A DNA stretch of 64,000 bases from CAMLIZ01 sp036231905 (GCF_036231905.1 NZ_JAZARE010000012.1:1-64000); one strand, 5' to 3'. Counted from the first letter of the stretch, positions 25,500-34,237 are shown. Made by a program: numbers and translations. Notes: generated by a model from the sequence alone, not told the origin.

Positions 25500-26387
25500 A
25501 TGCGCATCCGCTACATCGAGATCTTCCATGCCGTGATGCAGTGCGGCACGGTCAAGGGCGCGGCCGACCTGCTGCACATCACGCAGCCGGCCGCCACGCG
25601 CCTGTTGCAGCAGGCCGAAGCGCATGTGGGCGTGCCGCTGTTCCAGCGGGTGCGCGGCCGCCTGCTGCCCACCGCCGAGGCGCACCAGCTCTTCCCGGAG
25701 GTGGAACAGCTCTACCTGCACCTGGATGCGGTGCGGCGGGTGGCCACGAACCTGGGCCGCACGTCGGAGGCGATGCTGCGCGTGCTGTGTGTGCCGGGCC
25801 TCGCGCTGGAAGCGCTGCCGCAGGCGCTGGGCCGCTGGAGCCGGCAGCACGCCAAGGCGCGCATCTCGCTGCGCACCCTGCATTCACGCCAGATTGCCGA
25901 GAGCCTGGCCCTGCGCGAGGCGGATGTCGGCTTTGCGTTCGAACCCTCCTCGCATCCGGCTTTGCTGAGCGAAGTGCTGGCGCACGCCCGCCTGGTGTGC
26001 GTGGGCACCGGGCTGGACTCATCCGTCGCCATCGAGGCCCTGGCCACGCATCCGGTGGTGGACCTGGACCCGGCCGATCCGCTGGGCCGGCTGTTGCATT
26101 CGGCCTGCCTGGCGCACGAGGTGCAGCCGGACGCCCGCGTGCTGGCGCACAGCTACCACGCGGCCATCGAGCTGGCCGCGCATGGCTTCGGTTGGGCACT
26201 GGTGGACAGCATCACCGCTGGTTATGCCAGCCGCCACCCCGCCCTGTCGGTGCAGCCGCTGGTGCCGGAGATCCCGGTCACGGTGTATTGGCTGCGCCCC
26301 CGCGACCTGCCCTCCAGCGCCGCCGCCGATGCACTGGTGGCGCAGATGCGCCGCGTGCTGGCCGGCGCTGCCAGTCCGGCGCCCTGA
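25500..26387 (+). CDS. LysR family transcriptional regulator
   Basis: A 295-residue LysR-type regulator: N-terminal winged helix (residues 1-60, with HITQPAATRLLQQAEAHVG as the recognition part) and a C-terminal periplasmic-binding-like effector domain ending about 290. It lies between the divergent Bug receptor gene and the co-oriented amino acid binding protein, and so could regulate either. A cataat -10-like hexamer at 25471-25476 lies 23 bp before the start. Confidence 0.9.
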   Translation: MRIRYIEIFHAVMQCGTVKGAADLLHITQPAATRLLQQAEAHVGVPLFQRVRGRLLPTAEAHQLFPEVEQLYLHLDAVRRVATNLGRTSEAMLRVLCVPGLALEALPQALGRWSRQHAKARISLRTLHSRQIAESLALREADVGFAFEPSSHPALLSEVLAHARLVCVGTGLDSSVAIEALATHPVVDLDPADPLGRLLHSACLAHEVQPDARVLAHSYHAAIELAAHGFGWALVDSITAGYASRHPALSVQPLVPEIPVTVYWLRPRDLPSSAAADALVAQMRRVLAGAASPAP

Positions 26388-26399
26388 ACTTGAAGCCGC

Positions 26400-26415
26400 C
26401 CCCGTGCCTACGGGG
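26400..26415 (+). terminator. Small hairpin after the LysR gene
   Basis: ccccgt and acggggg-type arms (26400-26405 and 26410-26415) with a gcct loop lie 12 bp after the stop of the regulator. No T-run follows, so termination is uncertain. A perfect ttgaca (26462-26467) begins the next promoter region, but I see no good -10 at the usual distance. Confidence 0.35.
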
Positions 26416-26543
26416 AATCGGCGTTGCGGCGCATGCCTTGCCGGCATAGCCTGTGCGGGCTTTGACATTTCCTTCGCGCCGGGCTGCTGCCTAGACTGCG
26501 GCCAGCTGCTGCTGCTTCGCCACCCCACAAAGGACCGCCCGCC

Positions 26544-27446
26544 ATGCCACATCCCTTGCGCACCGCCTTCTGCCTGGCCATCACCGTGGCCGCCGGCGTT
26601 CTGCCTGCCGCCCAGGCCCAGGAAACCCGGCCCACGCTGGCCAAGGCCGCCGAGACCGGCAGCCTGCGCGTGAGCTATCGCGAGTCCTCGGTGCCCTTCA
26701 GCTACCTGGACAACAACAAGCCGGTCGGTTTTGCGATGGACCTGTGCGGCCACATCGTGGAGGCGGTGAAGACGCGCCTGAAGAAACCCGACCTCAAGGT
26801 GGAGATGCAGCCGGTGACCTCGGCCAACCGCATCCCGCTGGTGGTCAATGGCACGGTGGACCTGGAGTGCGGCTCCACCACCAACAACACGGTGCGCCGC
26901 GAGCAGGTGGAATTTGCGATCAACCACTTCTACACCGGCACGCGCCTGCTGGTGAAGAAGGCCTCGGGCATCAAGAACTGGCCCGACCTCAAGGGCAAGA
27001 AGGTCGCCACGACCACAGGCACCACCAACTTCCAGGTGCTGCGCAAGTACGGCCAGGAAATGAAGCTGGACCTCGAGGTCATTAGCGGCAAGGACCACGC
27101 AGATTCCATGCTGCTGGTGGACAGCGACCGCGCGGTGGCCTTCGGCATGGACGACATCCTGCTCTACGGGCTGATGGCCAACGCCAAGAACCCTGCGGAA
27201 TGGGACGTGGTGGGTGATCCGCTGCAGGTGGAGCCCTACGCGATCATGCTGCGCAAGAACGACCCCGAGTTCAAGAAGCTGGTGGACGACACCTTGAAGG
27301 GCGTCATCGCGAGCGGCGAGTTCGAGAAGCTCTACAAGAAGTGGTTCCAGTCGCCCATTCCGCCGCGCAACGTGAGCCTGAACGTGCCGATGAGCGAGCA
27401 GCTGCGCCAGCACCTGAAGACGCCCACCGACAAGCCGGCCCTCTAA
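26544..27446 (+). CDS. Amino acid ABC transporter substrate-binding protein (GltI-like)
   Basis: A 300-residue periplasmic protein with a signal peptide ending around AAQAQ (about residue 26). The SBP_bac_3 fold shows LRVSYRESSVPFSYLDNNKP, DLECGSTTNNTVRREQVEF and the AFGMDDILLYGL segment, all close to glutamate/aspartate receptors of the GltI type. No permease or ATPase genes are next to it; instead an Asp/Glu racemase-like gene follows 60 bp downstream on the same strand. Binding of acidic amino acids is the likely role. Confidence 0.88.
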   Translation: MPHPLRTAFCLAITVAAGVLPAAQAQETRPTLAKAAETGSLRVSYRESSVPFSYLDNNKPVGFAMDLCGHIVEAVKTRLKKPDLKVEMQPVTSANRIPLVVNGTVDLECGSTTNNTVRREQVEFAINHFYTGTRLLVKKASGIKNWPDLKGKKVATTTGTTNFQVLRKYGQEMKLDLEVISGKDHADSMLLVDSDRAVAFGMDDILLYGLMANAKNPAEWDVVGDPLQVEPYAIMLRKNDPEFKKLVDDTLKGVIASGEFEKLYKKWFQSPIPPRNVSLNVPMSEQLRQHLKTPTDKPAL

Positions 27447-27506
27447 GGCGCATCACCTCCCGACCATTGCACTGCCCGGCGCGCGAGCGCCAGGGCGGGC
27501 AGCGCC

Positions 27507-28220
27507 ATGCCAACGGCTTCTTCCTTCCCCACCATCGGCGTGCTTGGCGGCATGGGCCCGGCTGCCACGGCGGACTTCTTCGCCAAGCTGGTGGCCGCCA
27601 CGCCGGCGCGCTGCGACCAGGAGCATCTGCCGGTGCTGATCCACTCGGTGCCGCAGATCCCCGACCGTGCCAGCTGCTTTCTGCACGGCGGGCCCTCGCC
27701 GGCGCCCATGCTGGGTGAGATCGCCCGCGGGCTCGAACAAGGCGGCGCTGCCATGATCGTGATGCCCTGCAACACGGCGCACCTGTGGCACGACGCGGTG
27801 GCACGGGCGGTGCGGGTGCCGGTGCTGCACATCGTGGACCCGGTGCTGCAGGCGCTGCAGCGGCATGGCATCGCGCAAGCCGGGCTGCTGGGCACCACCG
27901 CCACGGTGCAGGCGGGGCTCTATCGGCAGCGCGACAGCGCCGGGCGCATCCGCTGGCTGGCGCCGCAGGCGGGCGATCAGCAGCGGGTCACCGCAGGCAT
28001 CGCCGCCGTGAAGGCCGGTGATCTGGCGCAGGGCCGCAAGCTGCTGCTGGCTGCGGCTCGCGCGCTGGTGGCCGAGGGCGCGCAGGCGCTGGTGTACGCC
28101 TGCACCGAGGTGCCGCTGGTGCTGCAGCCGCAGGCGGCCGGTGTGCCGAGCTTCGATGCCACCCAGCTGCTGGCCGAAGCGGCGGTGCAGCGGGCGGTGC
28201 ACTGGGCGCTTCAGTCGTAG
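27507..28220 (+). CDS. Aspartate/glutamate racemase family protein
   Basis: A 237-residue member of the Asp/Glu racemase superfamily. The two catalytic cysteines are visible as MPCNTAH (about 90) and YACTEVPL (about 200), and the start GVLGGMGPAAT is the family signature. Such enzymes racemise aspartate or glutamate without a cofactor; hydantoin racemases and maleate isomerases are relatives. Its place after an acidic amino acid receptor suggests use of D-amino acids. Its 3' end overlaps the convergent PaaK-like gene by 10 bp. Confidence 0.88.
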   Translation: MPTASSFPTIGVLGGMGPAATADFFAKLVAATPARCDQEHLPVLIHSVPQIPDRASCFLHGGPSPAPMLGEIARGLEQGGAAMIVMPCNTAHLWHDAVARAVRVPVLHIVDPVLQALQRHGIAQAGLLGTTATVQAGLYRQRDSAGRIRWLAPQAGDQQRVTAGIAAVKAGDLAQGRKLLLAAARALVAEGAQALVYACTEVPLVLQPQAAGVPSFDATQLLAEAAVQRAVHWALQS

Positions 28221-29470
28221 CGCCGCAGGTCCTCGATCACCTTGCCGTCGTTGGGCAGGCTGCCCGGCGCGCAGAGCTGGATGTCGGCGCGCAGCTTGGT
28301 CACGTCGCGCACGCTCTGCGCCAGCCGTTCCACCAGGCCTTCGGGGCTGCCCGCCACCTCGGCATGCAATGTCAACTGGTCGCTGGCCATCTCGCCGCTC
28401 ACCACCAGGCGCGCACGGCCGACGTCGGCATGGCGGCGCAGCACGTCGGCCACCTGGCCCGGGTGCACGAACATGCCGCGCACCTTGGCGGTCTGGTCCG
28501 CGCGGCCCATCCAGCCCTTGATGCGGGCATTGGTGCGGCCGGTGGGGCAGGTGCCGGGCAGCACGGCCGACAGATCGCCCGTGCCAAAGCGCACCAGCGG
28601 GTAGTCCGGGTTGAGCACGGTGACCACCACCTCGCCCACCTCGCCCTCCGGCACCGGGTCGCCGGTGCCGGGGCGCACGATCTCCACGACCACGCCTTCG
28701 TCCAGCACCAGGCCTTCGCGCGCTTCGGTTTCGTAGGCGATCAAGCCCACGTCGGCAGTGGCATAACACTGGTAGGCCTGCACGCCGCGCTGCTGCAGCC
28801 ACTGGCGCAGTGACAGCGGCACCGCCTCACCCGACAACAGCGCCTTGCGCAGGCTGGGCAACAACAGGTCCTGCTGGTCGGCGCGCTCCAGCAGGATGCG
28901 CAGGAAGCTGGGGGTGCCCACATAACCGTGGGGCTTGAGCTCCGCCATCGCCTGCAGTTGCAGCTCGGTGTTGCCCACGCCGCCGGCGAACACCGTGCAG
29001 CCCACCGCATGTGCGCCGCTTTCCATGATGGCGCCGGCCGGGGTGAGGTGGTAGCTGAAGCTGTTGTGCACCAGCTCGCCGGCGCGGAAGCCCGCCGCGT
29101 ACAGCGCCCGTGCTGCGCGCCAGTAGTCCGGCGCCTGGCCTTCGGGTTCATAGATGGAGCCGGGCGACTGGAACACCCGGCGCGCCCCGCGCGGGGCGCG
29201 CAGCCCGGCCCAGCCGATGGCGGAAAAACCGCCGAAGGGGTCGAGCTCGCGCTGCGCCTGCTGGCGCTCCAGCAGCTCATGCTTGCGCGTGACGGGCAGC
29301 CGCGCCAGCGCCTCCCGGCTGGTGACCTCGCGTGGCAACACGTCGGCCAGGATGTCGGCAAAGGCGGACGCGTGCAGCTTGGCGTGCTCCAGCAGGTGCG
29401 GCAGCTGGCTCATGAGCTGTGCTTCCCGCTGCGCCGGGTCGCGGGTTTCCAGCGCGTCGTAGTAGCTCAT
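28211..29470 (-). CDS. PaaK-like phenylacetate--CoA ligase family enzyme
   Basis: A 419-residue adenylate-forming ligase of the phenylacetate-CoA ligase type: SPGSIYEPEGQAPDYWRAA takes the place of the phosphate loop, YQCYATADVGLIAYE is the central adenylate motif, and RFGTGDLS followed by GWMGRADQTAKVRGMFVHP matches the hinge of PaaK enzymes. It makes a CoA thioester from an aryl or related acid. It is the last gene of the Liv transport operon, overlapping the 96-residue gene by four bases. The loop SPGSIYEPEG differs from the SSGTTGKP of PaaK itself, so the substrate is probably different. Confidence 0.87.
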   Translation of the reverse strand: MSYYDALETRDPAQREAQLMSQLPHLLEHAKLHASAFADILADVLPREVTSREALARLPVTRKHELLERQQAQRELDPFGGFSAIGWAGLRAPRGARRVFQSPGSIYEPEGQAPDYWRAARALYAAGFRAGELVHNSFSYHLTPAGAIMESGAHAVGCTVFAGGVGNTELQLQAMAELKPHGYVGTPSFLRILLERADQQDLLLPSLRKALLSGEAVPLSLRQWLQQRGVQAYQCYATADVGLIAYETEAREGLVLDEGVVVEIVRPGTGDPVPEGEVGEVVVTVLNPDYPLVRFGTGDLSAVLPGTCPTGRTNARIKGWMGRADQTAKVRGMFVHPGQVADVLRRHADVGRARLVVSGEMASDQLTLHAEVAGSPEGLVERLAQSVRDVTKLRADIQLCAPGSLPNDGKVIEDLRRYD

Positions 29471-29757
29471 TCGTCAGCGCTCCAGCGGGTGAGCTGCGCT
29501 TTCACCGTGTCCACGAACTTGCGCACGTCGGCGCTGTTCTTCAGCGAGTGCTTTGTCCATTCGGGGCTGCGGGCGGGGCGCTTGGCGAGCTGGGCCTCGA
29601 TCGTGGTGGCGGTGGCTTCGAGGTGGATCACCGCCTGGCCCTTCAGGTCGAAGCCGTCGCCGCGTTCGGCCAGGCCCTTGCCCTCGCGCAGCTGGCGCTT
29701 CAGCTGCACCAGGGCCTCGGCCGGCTTGAACGCAGGCGGGGCAAAGAAGTCGGTCAT
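29467..29757 (-). CDS. 96-residue conserved hypothetical protein
   Basis: A small soluble protein (MTDFFAPPAFKPAEALVQLKRQLREG...) with a GFDLKGQAVIHLEATATTIEAQLAKRP core and a helical end. No family is recognised. It overlaps livF upstream (ATGA) and the PaaK-like gene downstream (4 bp), so it is tightly coupled by translation to both. That coupling suggests a role with the transporter or ligase, perhaps as an accessory protein; nothing in the sequence proves it. Confidence 0.7.
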   Translation of the reverse strand: MTDFFAPPAFKPAEALVQLKRQLREGKGLAERGDGFDLKGQAVIHLEATATTIEAQLAKRPARSPEWTKHSLKNSADVRKFVDTVKAQLTRWSADE

Positions 29758-30560
29758 GCCAGCCACCTCTTGCGCCGCTTGTAGCTCTTCACGTCGCGGA
29801 AGCTCTTGCGTTCGCCGCCGCCCATGCCGAGGTAGAACTCCTTCACGTCCTCGTTCTCGCGCAGGTCGGCGGCGGCACCGTCCATCACGATGCGGCCGTT
29901 TTCCATGATGTAGCCGTAGTCGGCATAGCGCAGGGCGATGTTGGTGTTCTGCTCGGCCAGCAGGAAGGTCACGCCTTCCTTGGTGTTCAGGTCCTTCACG
30001 ATCTCGAACACCTCCTCCACGATCTGCGGTGCCAGGCCCATGGAGGGCTCGTCCAGCAGCACCATCTTCGGGTTGGCCATCAGCGCGCGGCCGATGGCGC
30101 ACATCTGCTGCTCGCCGCCCGAGGTGTACGCGGCCTGGGACGTGCGGCGCGTCTTCAGGCGCGGGAAGTAGGTGTAGACCTTGTCCAGCGTCTGCGCCAC
30201 CGCGGCCTTGCCGTCGGTGCGGGTGTAGGCGCCGGTGAGCAGGTTCTCCTCGATGGTGAGGTGGGCGAAGCAGTGCCGGCCTTCCATCACCTGCACCACG
30301 CCGCGCTGCACCAGGTCGGCGGGCGTGAGCGCCTCGATGCGCTGGCCGCGCAGTTCGATCGACCCCTTGGTGACCTCGCCTCGCTCTCCCTTCAGCAGGC
30401 TGGAGATGGCGCGCAGCGTCGTCGTCTTGCCGGCCCCGTTGCCGCCGAGCAGTGCCACGATGCCCTTTTCGGGCACCTGCAACGACACGCCCTTGAGCAC
30501 CAGGATCACGTGGTTGTAGATGACCTCGATGCCGTTGACGTTGAGAAGAGCAGCGCTCAT
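29754..30560 (-). CDS. livF: Liv-type ABC transporter ATP-binding protein (LivF-like)
   Basis: A 268-residue ABC ATPase. Walker A GGNGAGKTT (about 39-47), signature SGGEQQM (about 149), Walker B MVLLDEPSMGL (about 171) and the switch histidine region are present, and the order fits LivF. The C terminus (GGGERKSFRDVKSYKRRKRWLA) is an extra basic tail. It works with LivG under the LivH/LivM channel. Its start is 142 bp from the binding-protein gene, with a palindromic element in the gap. Confidence 0.92.
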   Translation of the reverse strand: MSAALLNVNGIEVIYNHVILVLKGVSLQVPEKGIVALLGGNGAGKTTTLRAISSLLKGERGEVTKGSIELRGQRIEALTPADLVQRGVVQVMEGRHCFAHLTIEENLLTGAYTRTDGKAAVAQTLDKVYTYFPRLKTRRTSQAAYTSGGEQQMCAIGRALMANPKMVLLDEPSMGLAPQIVEEVFEIVKDLNTKEGVTFLLAEQNTNIALRYADYGYIMENGRIVMDGAAADLRENEDVKEFYLGMGGGERKSFRDVKSYKRRKRWLA

Positions 30561-30604
30561 CGGAATCCTTCAGTTCAGCTTGCGACACGCTCCCTCGGCG
30601 GCCG

Positions 30605-30702
30605 CGCTCCTCCCACTCCAGCGCGCACCGCGGACCCGGCTGCGCCGGGCCGCAGGCGCGGCCCCCTCGAGGGGGAAGCGGCGCAGCCGCTCCGGGGGTG
30701 GG
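30605..30702. repeat. Palindromic intergenic element inside the Liv operon
   Basis: A GC-rich spacer containing ccggc-tgc-gccgg and the perfect palindrome cccccTCGAggggg (30662-30675), then agcggc-gca-gccgct. I recall similar palindromes between genes in many comamonads. It interrupts the operon between livF and the binding-protein gene and could stabilise the upstream mRNA end; no ORF is present. Confidence 0.5.
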
Positions 30703-32031
30703 TCATGACTGGCAGTCTGCCGGTGTGCGCGGCGTGAGCTTCTTCTCCTGCGCGTACCGGGCGGCGGTGCCCTTGATCAGCGGCTTGATCACCTGCTCGT
30801 CGGCTTGCAGCCAGTCGGAGCTGAACTTCCAGGCCTTGCCGTCCCAGGTGTGGATGCGCGCCCACGCCGAGCCCATGTGGTCCGCGCAGGAGGTGCTGAT
30901 CGGGCGCATCACGCCTGCGAAGCCCAGCCCGTCCAGCTTGGCCTGCGTGAGGTTGAGGTTCTCCAGGCCCCAGCGGACCTGGTCGCCGGTCATCACCTTG
31001 CCCTTGCCGTAGCGCTCCTGGGCGGCGCGGATGCCTTCCACGCCGAGCATCGCGCTCATCGCGCCGCGCATGTAGAGCACCTGTCCCACCTCGTCCTTCG
31101 GGCCGGTGCCCTGCCCCTTGCCATGCACCATGTCCAGGACGTCCTTCACCAGCTTGGACTGCGGTTCCGCGCCATGCTGCATGGTCACGGCGTTGTAGCC
31201 CTTGGCGTTGTCGCCCACGTCCTTGACGTCCGGCTCGGCGCCCGCCCACCACACGCCGTACATCTTCTCGCGCGGATAGCCAGTGGCCACGGCCTCCTTC
31301 AGCGCGGTGGAATTCATCACGCCCCAGCCCCACAGCAGGGTGTAGTCCGGCCGCGACTGGCGGATCTGCAGCCAGGTGGACTTCTGCTCCACGCCGGGTG
31401 CGGTGACAGGCAGCAGCTGCAACTCGAAGCCATGCAGCTTCTGCCGCTCCTGCAGCAGCGGGATCGGCTCCTTGCCATAGGGGCTGTCGTGGTAGACCAG
31501 CGCGATCTTCTTGCCCTTGAGCTTGTCCCAGCCGCCTTCCTTCTTCGCGATGGCCTGCAGGATCGCGTCGGCCGCAACCCAGTAGTTGCCGGCGAGCGGG
31601 AAGTTCCACTTGAACACCGTGCCGTCGGCCGCTTCGCTGCGGCCATAGCCGATCGTGACCAGCGGGATCTTGTCGATCGGGGCCTTTTCCGTGATGGCGT
31701 AGGTGGCGCCGGTGGACAGCGGCTGCACGAACGCGGGGTTCTTGCTCTTGAGGCGCTCGTAGCACTCCACGCTGCGGGCCGTGTCGTAGCCCGTCTCGCA
31801 CTCGTCCCAGGTGAGCTTCACGCCGTTGATGCCGCCGCGCGCGTTCACCAGCTTGAGGTAGTCGACATAGCCGTTGGCCCACGGCGTGCCGTTGGGCGCA
31901 TACGGCCCGGTGCGGTAGGACAGCACCGCGACGTACTGCTCCTTCGCCTGGGCGAAGGCGCTGGTGCTCAGCCCGGAGGTCGCCGCTGCCGCCACCATGG
32001 CCGCAGCCAGAACTACGTTGCGCAACTTCAT
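30703..32031 (-). CDS. Liv-type ABC transporter substrate-binding protein
   Basis: A 442-residue periplasmic receptor with a signal peptide (to about SAFAQA, residue 29). It belongs to the Peripla_BP_6 family of type I receptors: YVAVLSYRTGPYAPNGTPWANG, DECETGYDTARSVECYERL and TLLWGWGVMNSTALKEA. It is longer than LivK of E. coli (about 370), typical of receptors for aromatic or other carboxylates. The fold is clear; the ligand is not. The operon carries two CoA ligases, suggesting a carboxylic acid. Confidence 0.88.
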   Translation of the reverse strand: MKLRNVVLAAAMVAAAATSGLSTSAFAQAKEQYVAVLSYRTGPYAPNGTPWANGYVDYLKLVNARGGINGVKLTWDECETGYDTARSVECYERLKSKNPAFVQPLSTGATYAITEKAPIDKIPLVTIGYGRSEAADGTVFKWNFPLAGNYWVAADAILQAIAKKEGGWDKLKGKKIALVYHDSPYGKEPIPLLQERQKLHGFELQLLPVTAPGVEQKSTWLQIRQSRPDYTLLWGWGVMNSTALKEAVATGYPREKMYGVWWAGAEPDVKDVGDNAKGYNAVTMQHGAEPQSKLVKDVLDMVHGKGQGTGPKDEVGQVLYMRGAMSAMLGVEGIRAAQERYGKGKVMTGDQVRWGLENLNLTQAKLDGLGFAGVMRPISTSCADHMGSAWARIHTWDGKAWKFSSDWLQADEQVIKPLIKGTAARYAQEKKLTPRTPADCQS

Positions 32032-32120
32032 GCCTGTCTCCTTCGGTGTAATGGATGTGTCTGACGTGAACGTGAGAGCTTGGACCGGATGCTGGTGGCT
32101 TGCCGTCGGCAGTTACCCGG

Positions 32121-33197
32121 TCAATGCGGGAACGGCCACAGCCGCAGCTTCTGCTTGCCGATCGACCACAGCCTGGCGAGCCCGTGCGGCTCGACGATCA
32201 GGAACCACACGATCAGCGCGCCGAACACCATGAACTCGGTGTGCGATACGGCGGCGGTGGAGATCGTGACGCCCACCATCGAGCCCAGCGCGGGCAACGC
32301 CTGGTTGAGGAAGATCGGCAGCACGACGATGAAGGCGGCGCCGAAGAAGCTGCCCATGATGGAGCCGAGCCCGCCGATGATCACCATGAACAGCAGGCGG
32401 AAGGACATGTCCACCGAGAAGGCCGCCGGCTCCCACGCGCCGAGGTAGACGAAGGCCCACAGGGCGCCCGCCACGCCGATGATGAAGGAGCTGACTGCGA
32501 AGGCGCTCAGCTTCGCGTACATGGGCCGGATGCCGATGACGGCGGCCGCCACGTCCATGTCGCGGATGGCCATCCACTCGCGGCCGATCGCGCCGCGCAC
32601 CAGGTTCTTCGCCAGCAGCGCCAGCACCGCCAGGATGGACAGGCAGAACAGGTACCGGCTGGCGGCGCTTTCGATCGGCAGGCCCAGCACCTGCAGGTTG
32701 GAGACCGCCACCGAGCCGGAGGGCGTGTCCATGGTGAACCACTTGATGCGCAGGAACATCCATTCCGCGAAGAACTGGGCCGCCAGCGTGGCCACCGCCA
32801 GGTACAGGCCCTTCACGCGAAGGCTCGGCAGGCCGAACACCATGCCGAACGCGGTGGCGCACAGGCCGCCCAGCAGCAGCGCGGGCAGCAGCGGCATGTC
32901 GGGCACGCGCATGAAGATGTTGTAGGCGCCATAGGCACCCACGGCCATGAACGCGCCGGAGCCCAGCGAGATCTGGCCGCAGTAGCCCACCAGGATGTTC
33001 ACCCCCAACGCGGCGAGCGACATGATCAGGAAGGGGATCAGGATCGCGCGGAACGCGTAGTCGGATGCCAGCATCGGCACGGCCACGAAGGCGACGAGCA
33101 GCAAGGCGGCCACCATCCAGCGGTCCTGCAGGATGGGGAAGATCTGCTGGTCCGCCCGGTAGGAGGTCTTGAACTGGCCGTTCTCTCTGTAAAGCAT
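32121..33197 (-). CDS. livM: Liv-type ABC transporter permease (LivM-like)
   Basis: A 358-residue inner-membrane permease with about ten hydrophobic segments, beginning WMVAALLLVAFVAVPMLA. GYCGQISLGSGAFMAVGAYG is a hallmark of LivM, and the EAA-like loop RDMDVAAAVIGIRPMYAKLSA for ATPase contact is present. It forms the channel with LivH. The start codon at 33197 is 12 bases from a second copy of the livH stop sequence, as discussed for 33210-33320. Confidence 0.92.
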   Translation of the reverse strand: MLYRENGQFKTSYRADQQIFPILQDRWMVAALLLVAFVAVPMLASDYAFRAILIPFLIMSLAALGVNILVGYCGQISLGSGAFMAVGAYGAYNIFMRVPDMPLLPALLLGGLCATAFGMVFGLPSLRVKGLYLAVATLAAQFFAEWMFLRIKWFTMDTPSGSVAVSNLQVLGLPIESAASRYLFCLSILAVLALLAKNLVRGAIGREWMAIRDMDVAAAVIGIRPMYAKLSAFAVSSFIIGVAGALWAFVYLGAWEPAAFSVDMSFRLLFMVIIGGLGSIMGSFFGAAFIVVLPIFLNQALPALGSMVGVTISTAAVSHTEFMVFGALIVWFLIVEPHGLARLWSIGKQKLRLWPFPH

Positions 33198-33209
33198 GTC
33201 GGGCCTTTG

Positions 33210-33320
33210 TCAGACGCGGTCGATGATCTTCTGGCTACGGCGCGCTTCGCTTAACTTGCTTCGCAAGTGAGCCTGCACCGAAAAATCATTGCTCGTGCTC
33301 ATACACGGTCAATGATTTTT
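33210..33320 (-). repeat. Duplicated livH 3' end with AT-rich inverted repeat
   Basis: Codons for KIIDRV and a TGA stop occur at 33299-33319 (the end of livH in use) and again at 33210-33230, 12 bp before livM. The two copies agree at 17 of 21 bases, all four differences being at third codon positions. Between them lies aaaaatcattg (33281-33291), the inverse of the tail of livH at 33310-33320, giving an 11-bp stem with an 18-nt loop, and a short hairpin acttgc-ttc-gcaagt (33254-33268). It may act as a terminator or attenuator inside the operon. Confidence 0.75.
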
Positions 33321-34228
33321 TCGCCGAACAGCCCTTGGGGCCGCACGAGAAGGACCATGAGGGCCAGCATGTAGGCAAACCAGATCTCGATGCCACCGCC
33401 GACCAAGGGGCCGAGGTAGACCTCGGAGAGCTTCTCGCCCACGCCGATGATCAGCCCGCCGATGATGGCGCCCGGCACGGAAGTGAGGCCGCCGAGGATC
33501 ACCACCGGCAGCGCCCGCAGCGCCACCGTGGCCAGCGAGAACTGCACGCCGAGCTTGGAGCCCCAGATGACGCCGGCCACCAGCGCCACCACGCCGGCCA
33601 CGCACCACACGATGACCCACATGCGGTTCAGCGGGATGCCGATCGACTGCGCGGCCTGGTGGTCGTCGGCCACCGCACGCAGCGCACGGCCGGTGCCCGT
33701 CTTCTGGAAGAAGAGCGTGAGCAGGGCCACCAGGCCGGCGGCGACCATGGCCGCGATCACGTCTTCCTTGCTGATGAGGATGCCGCCGTCGAAGGTGGAC
33801 TGGAACGCGATGATCGGGTCCTTGGGCAGGCCCACGTCGATCTTGTAGATGTCGCTGCCGAAGACGGTCTGGCCGAAGCCGTCCAGGAAATAGGCGATTC
33901 CCAGCGTGGCCATCAGCAGCGTGGCGCCTTCCTGGTTCACCAGGTGCCGCAGCACCAGCCGCTCCACCAGCCACGCTATGGTGAACATGACGGCGCCCGC
34001 GGCCACGAAGGCCATCAGGTTGGCCAGGATCACGCTTTCGAAGCCCAGCCACCGGGGCAGCCATTCGGAGAATCGGGCCATCGCCAGCGCGGCAAACAGC
34101 ACCATCGCGCCCTGCGCGAAGTTGAACACGCCGCTGGCCTTGAAGATCAGCACGAAGCCCAGCGCGATCAGCGAATACAGCATGCCCGCCATCAGGCCGC
34201 CGAAGAAGGTCTCGATGAAAAAGCCCAT
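33299..34228 (-). CDS. livH: Liv-type ABC transporter permease (LivH-like)
   Basis: A 309-residue permease with about eight hydrophobic segments; FETFFGGLMAGMLYSLIALGF at the start and AQSIGIPLNRMWVIVW (EAA-like loop) are typical. The C terminus GLFGEKIIDRV is standard, but its last codons are AT-rich (gaa aaa atc att) unlike the rest of the gene, and a GC-rich copy of the same ending lies 89 bp downstream. livG ends 9 bp upstream of its start. Confidence 0.92.
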   Translation of the reverse strand: MGFFIETFFGGLMAGMLYSLIALGFVLIFKASGVFNFAQGAMVLFAALAMARFSEWLPRWLGFESVILANLMAFVAAGAVMFTIAWLVERLVLRHLVNQEGATLLMATLGIAYFLDGFGQTVFGSDIYKIDVGLPKDPIIAFQSTFDGGILISKEDVIAAMVAAGLVALLTLFFQKTGTGRALRAVADDHQAAQSIGIPLNRMWVIVWCVAGVVALVAGVIWGSKLGVQFSLATVALRALPVVILGGLTSVPGAIIGGLIIGVGEKLSEVYLGPLVGGGIEIWFAYMLALMVLLVRPQGLFGEKIIDRV

Positions 34229-34237
34229 CCTGCGCTC

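Noticed and set aside
30662..30675. Perfect palindrome cccccTCGAggggg as a protein operator
   Set aside because: It is part of a longer GC-rich intergenic element with several stacked hairpins, similar in style to the one after rpsI, so a dispersed repeat explains it better than a specific operator.
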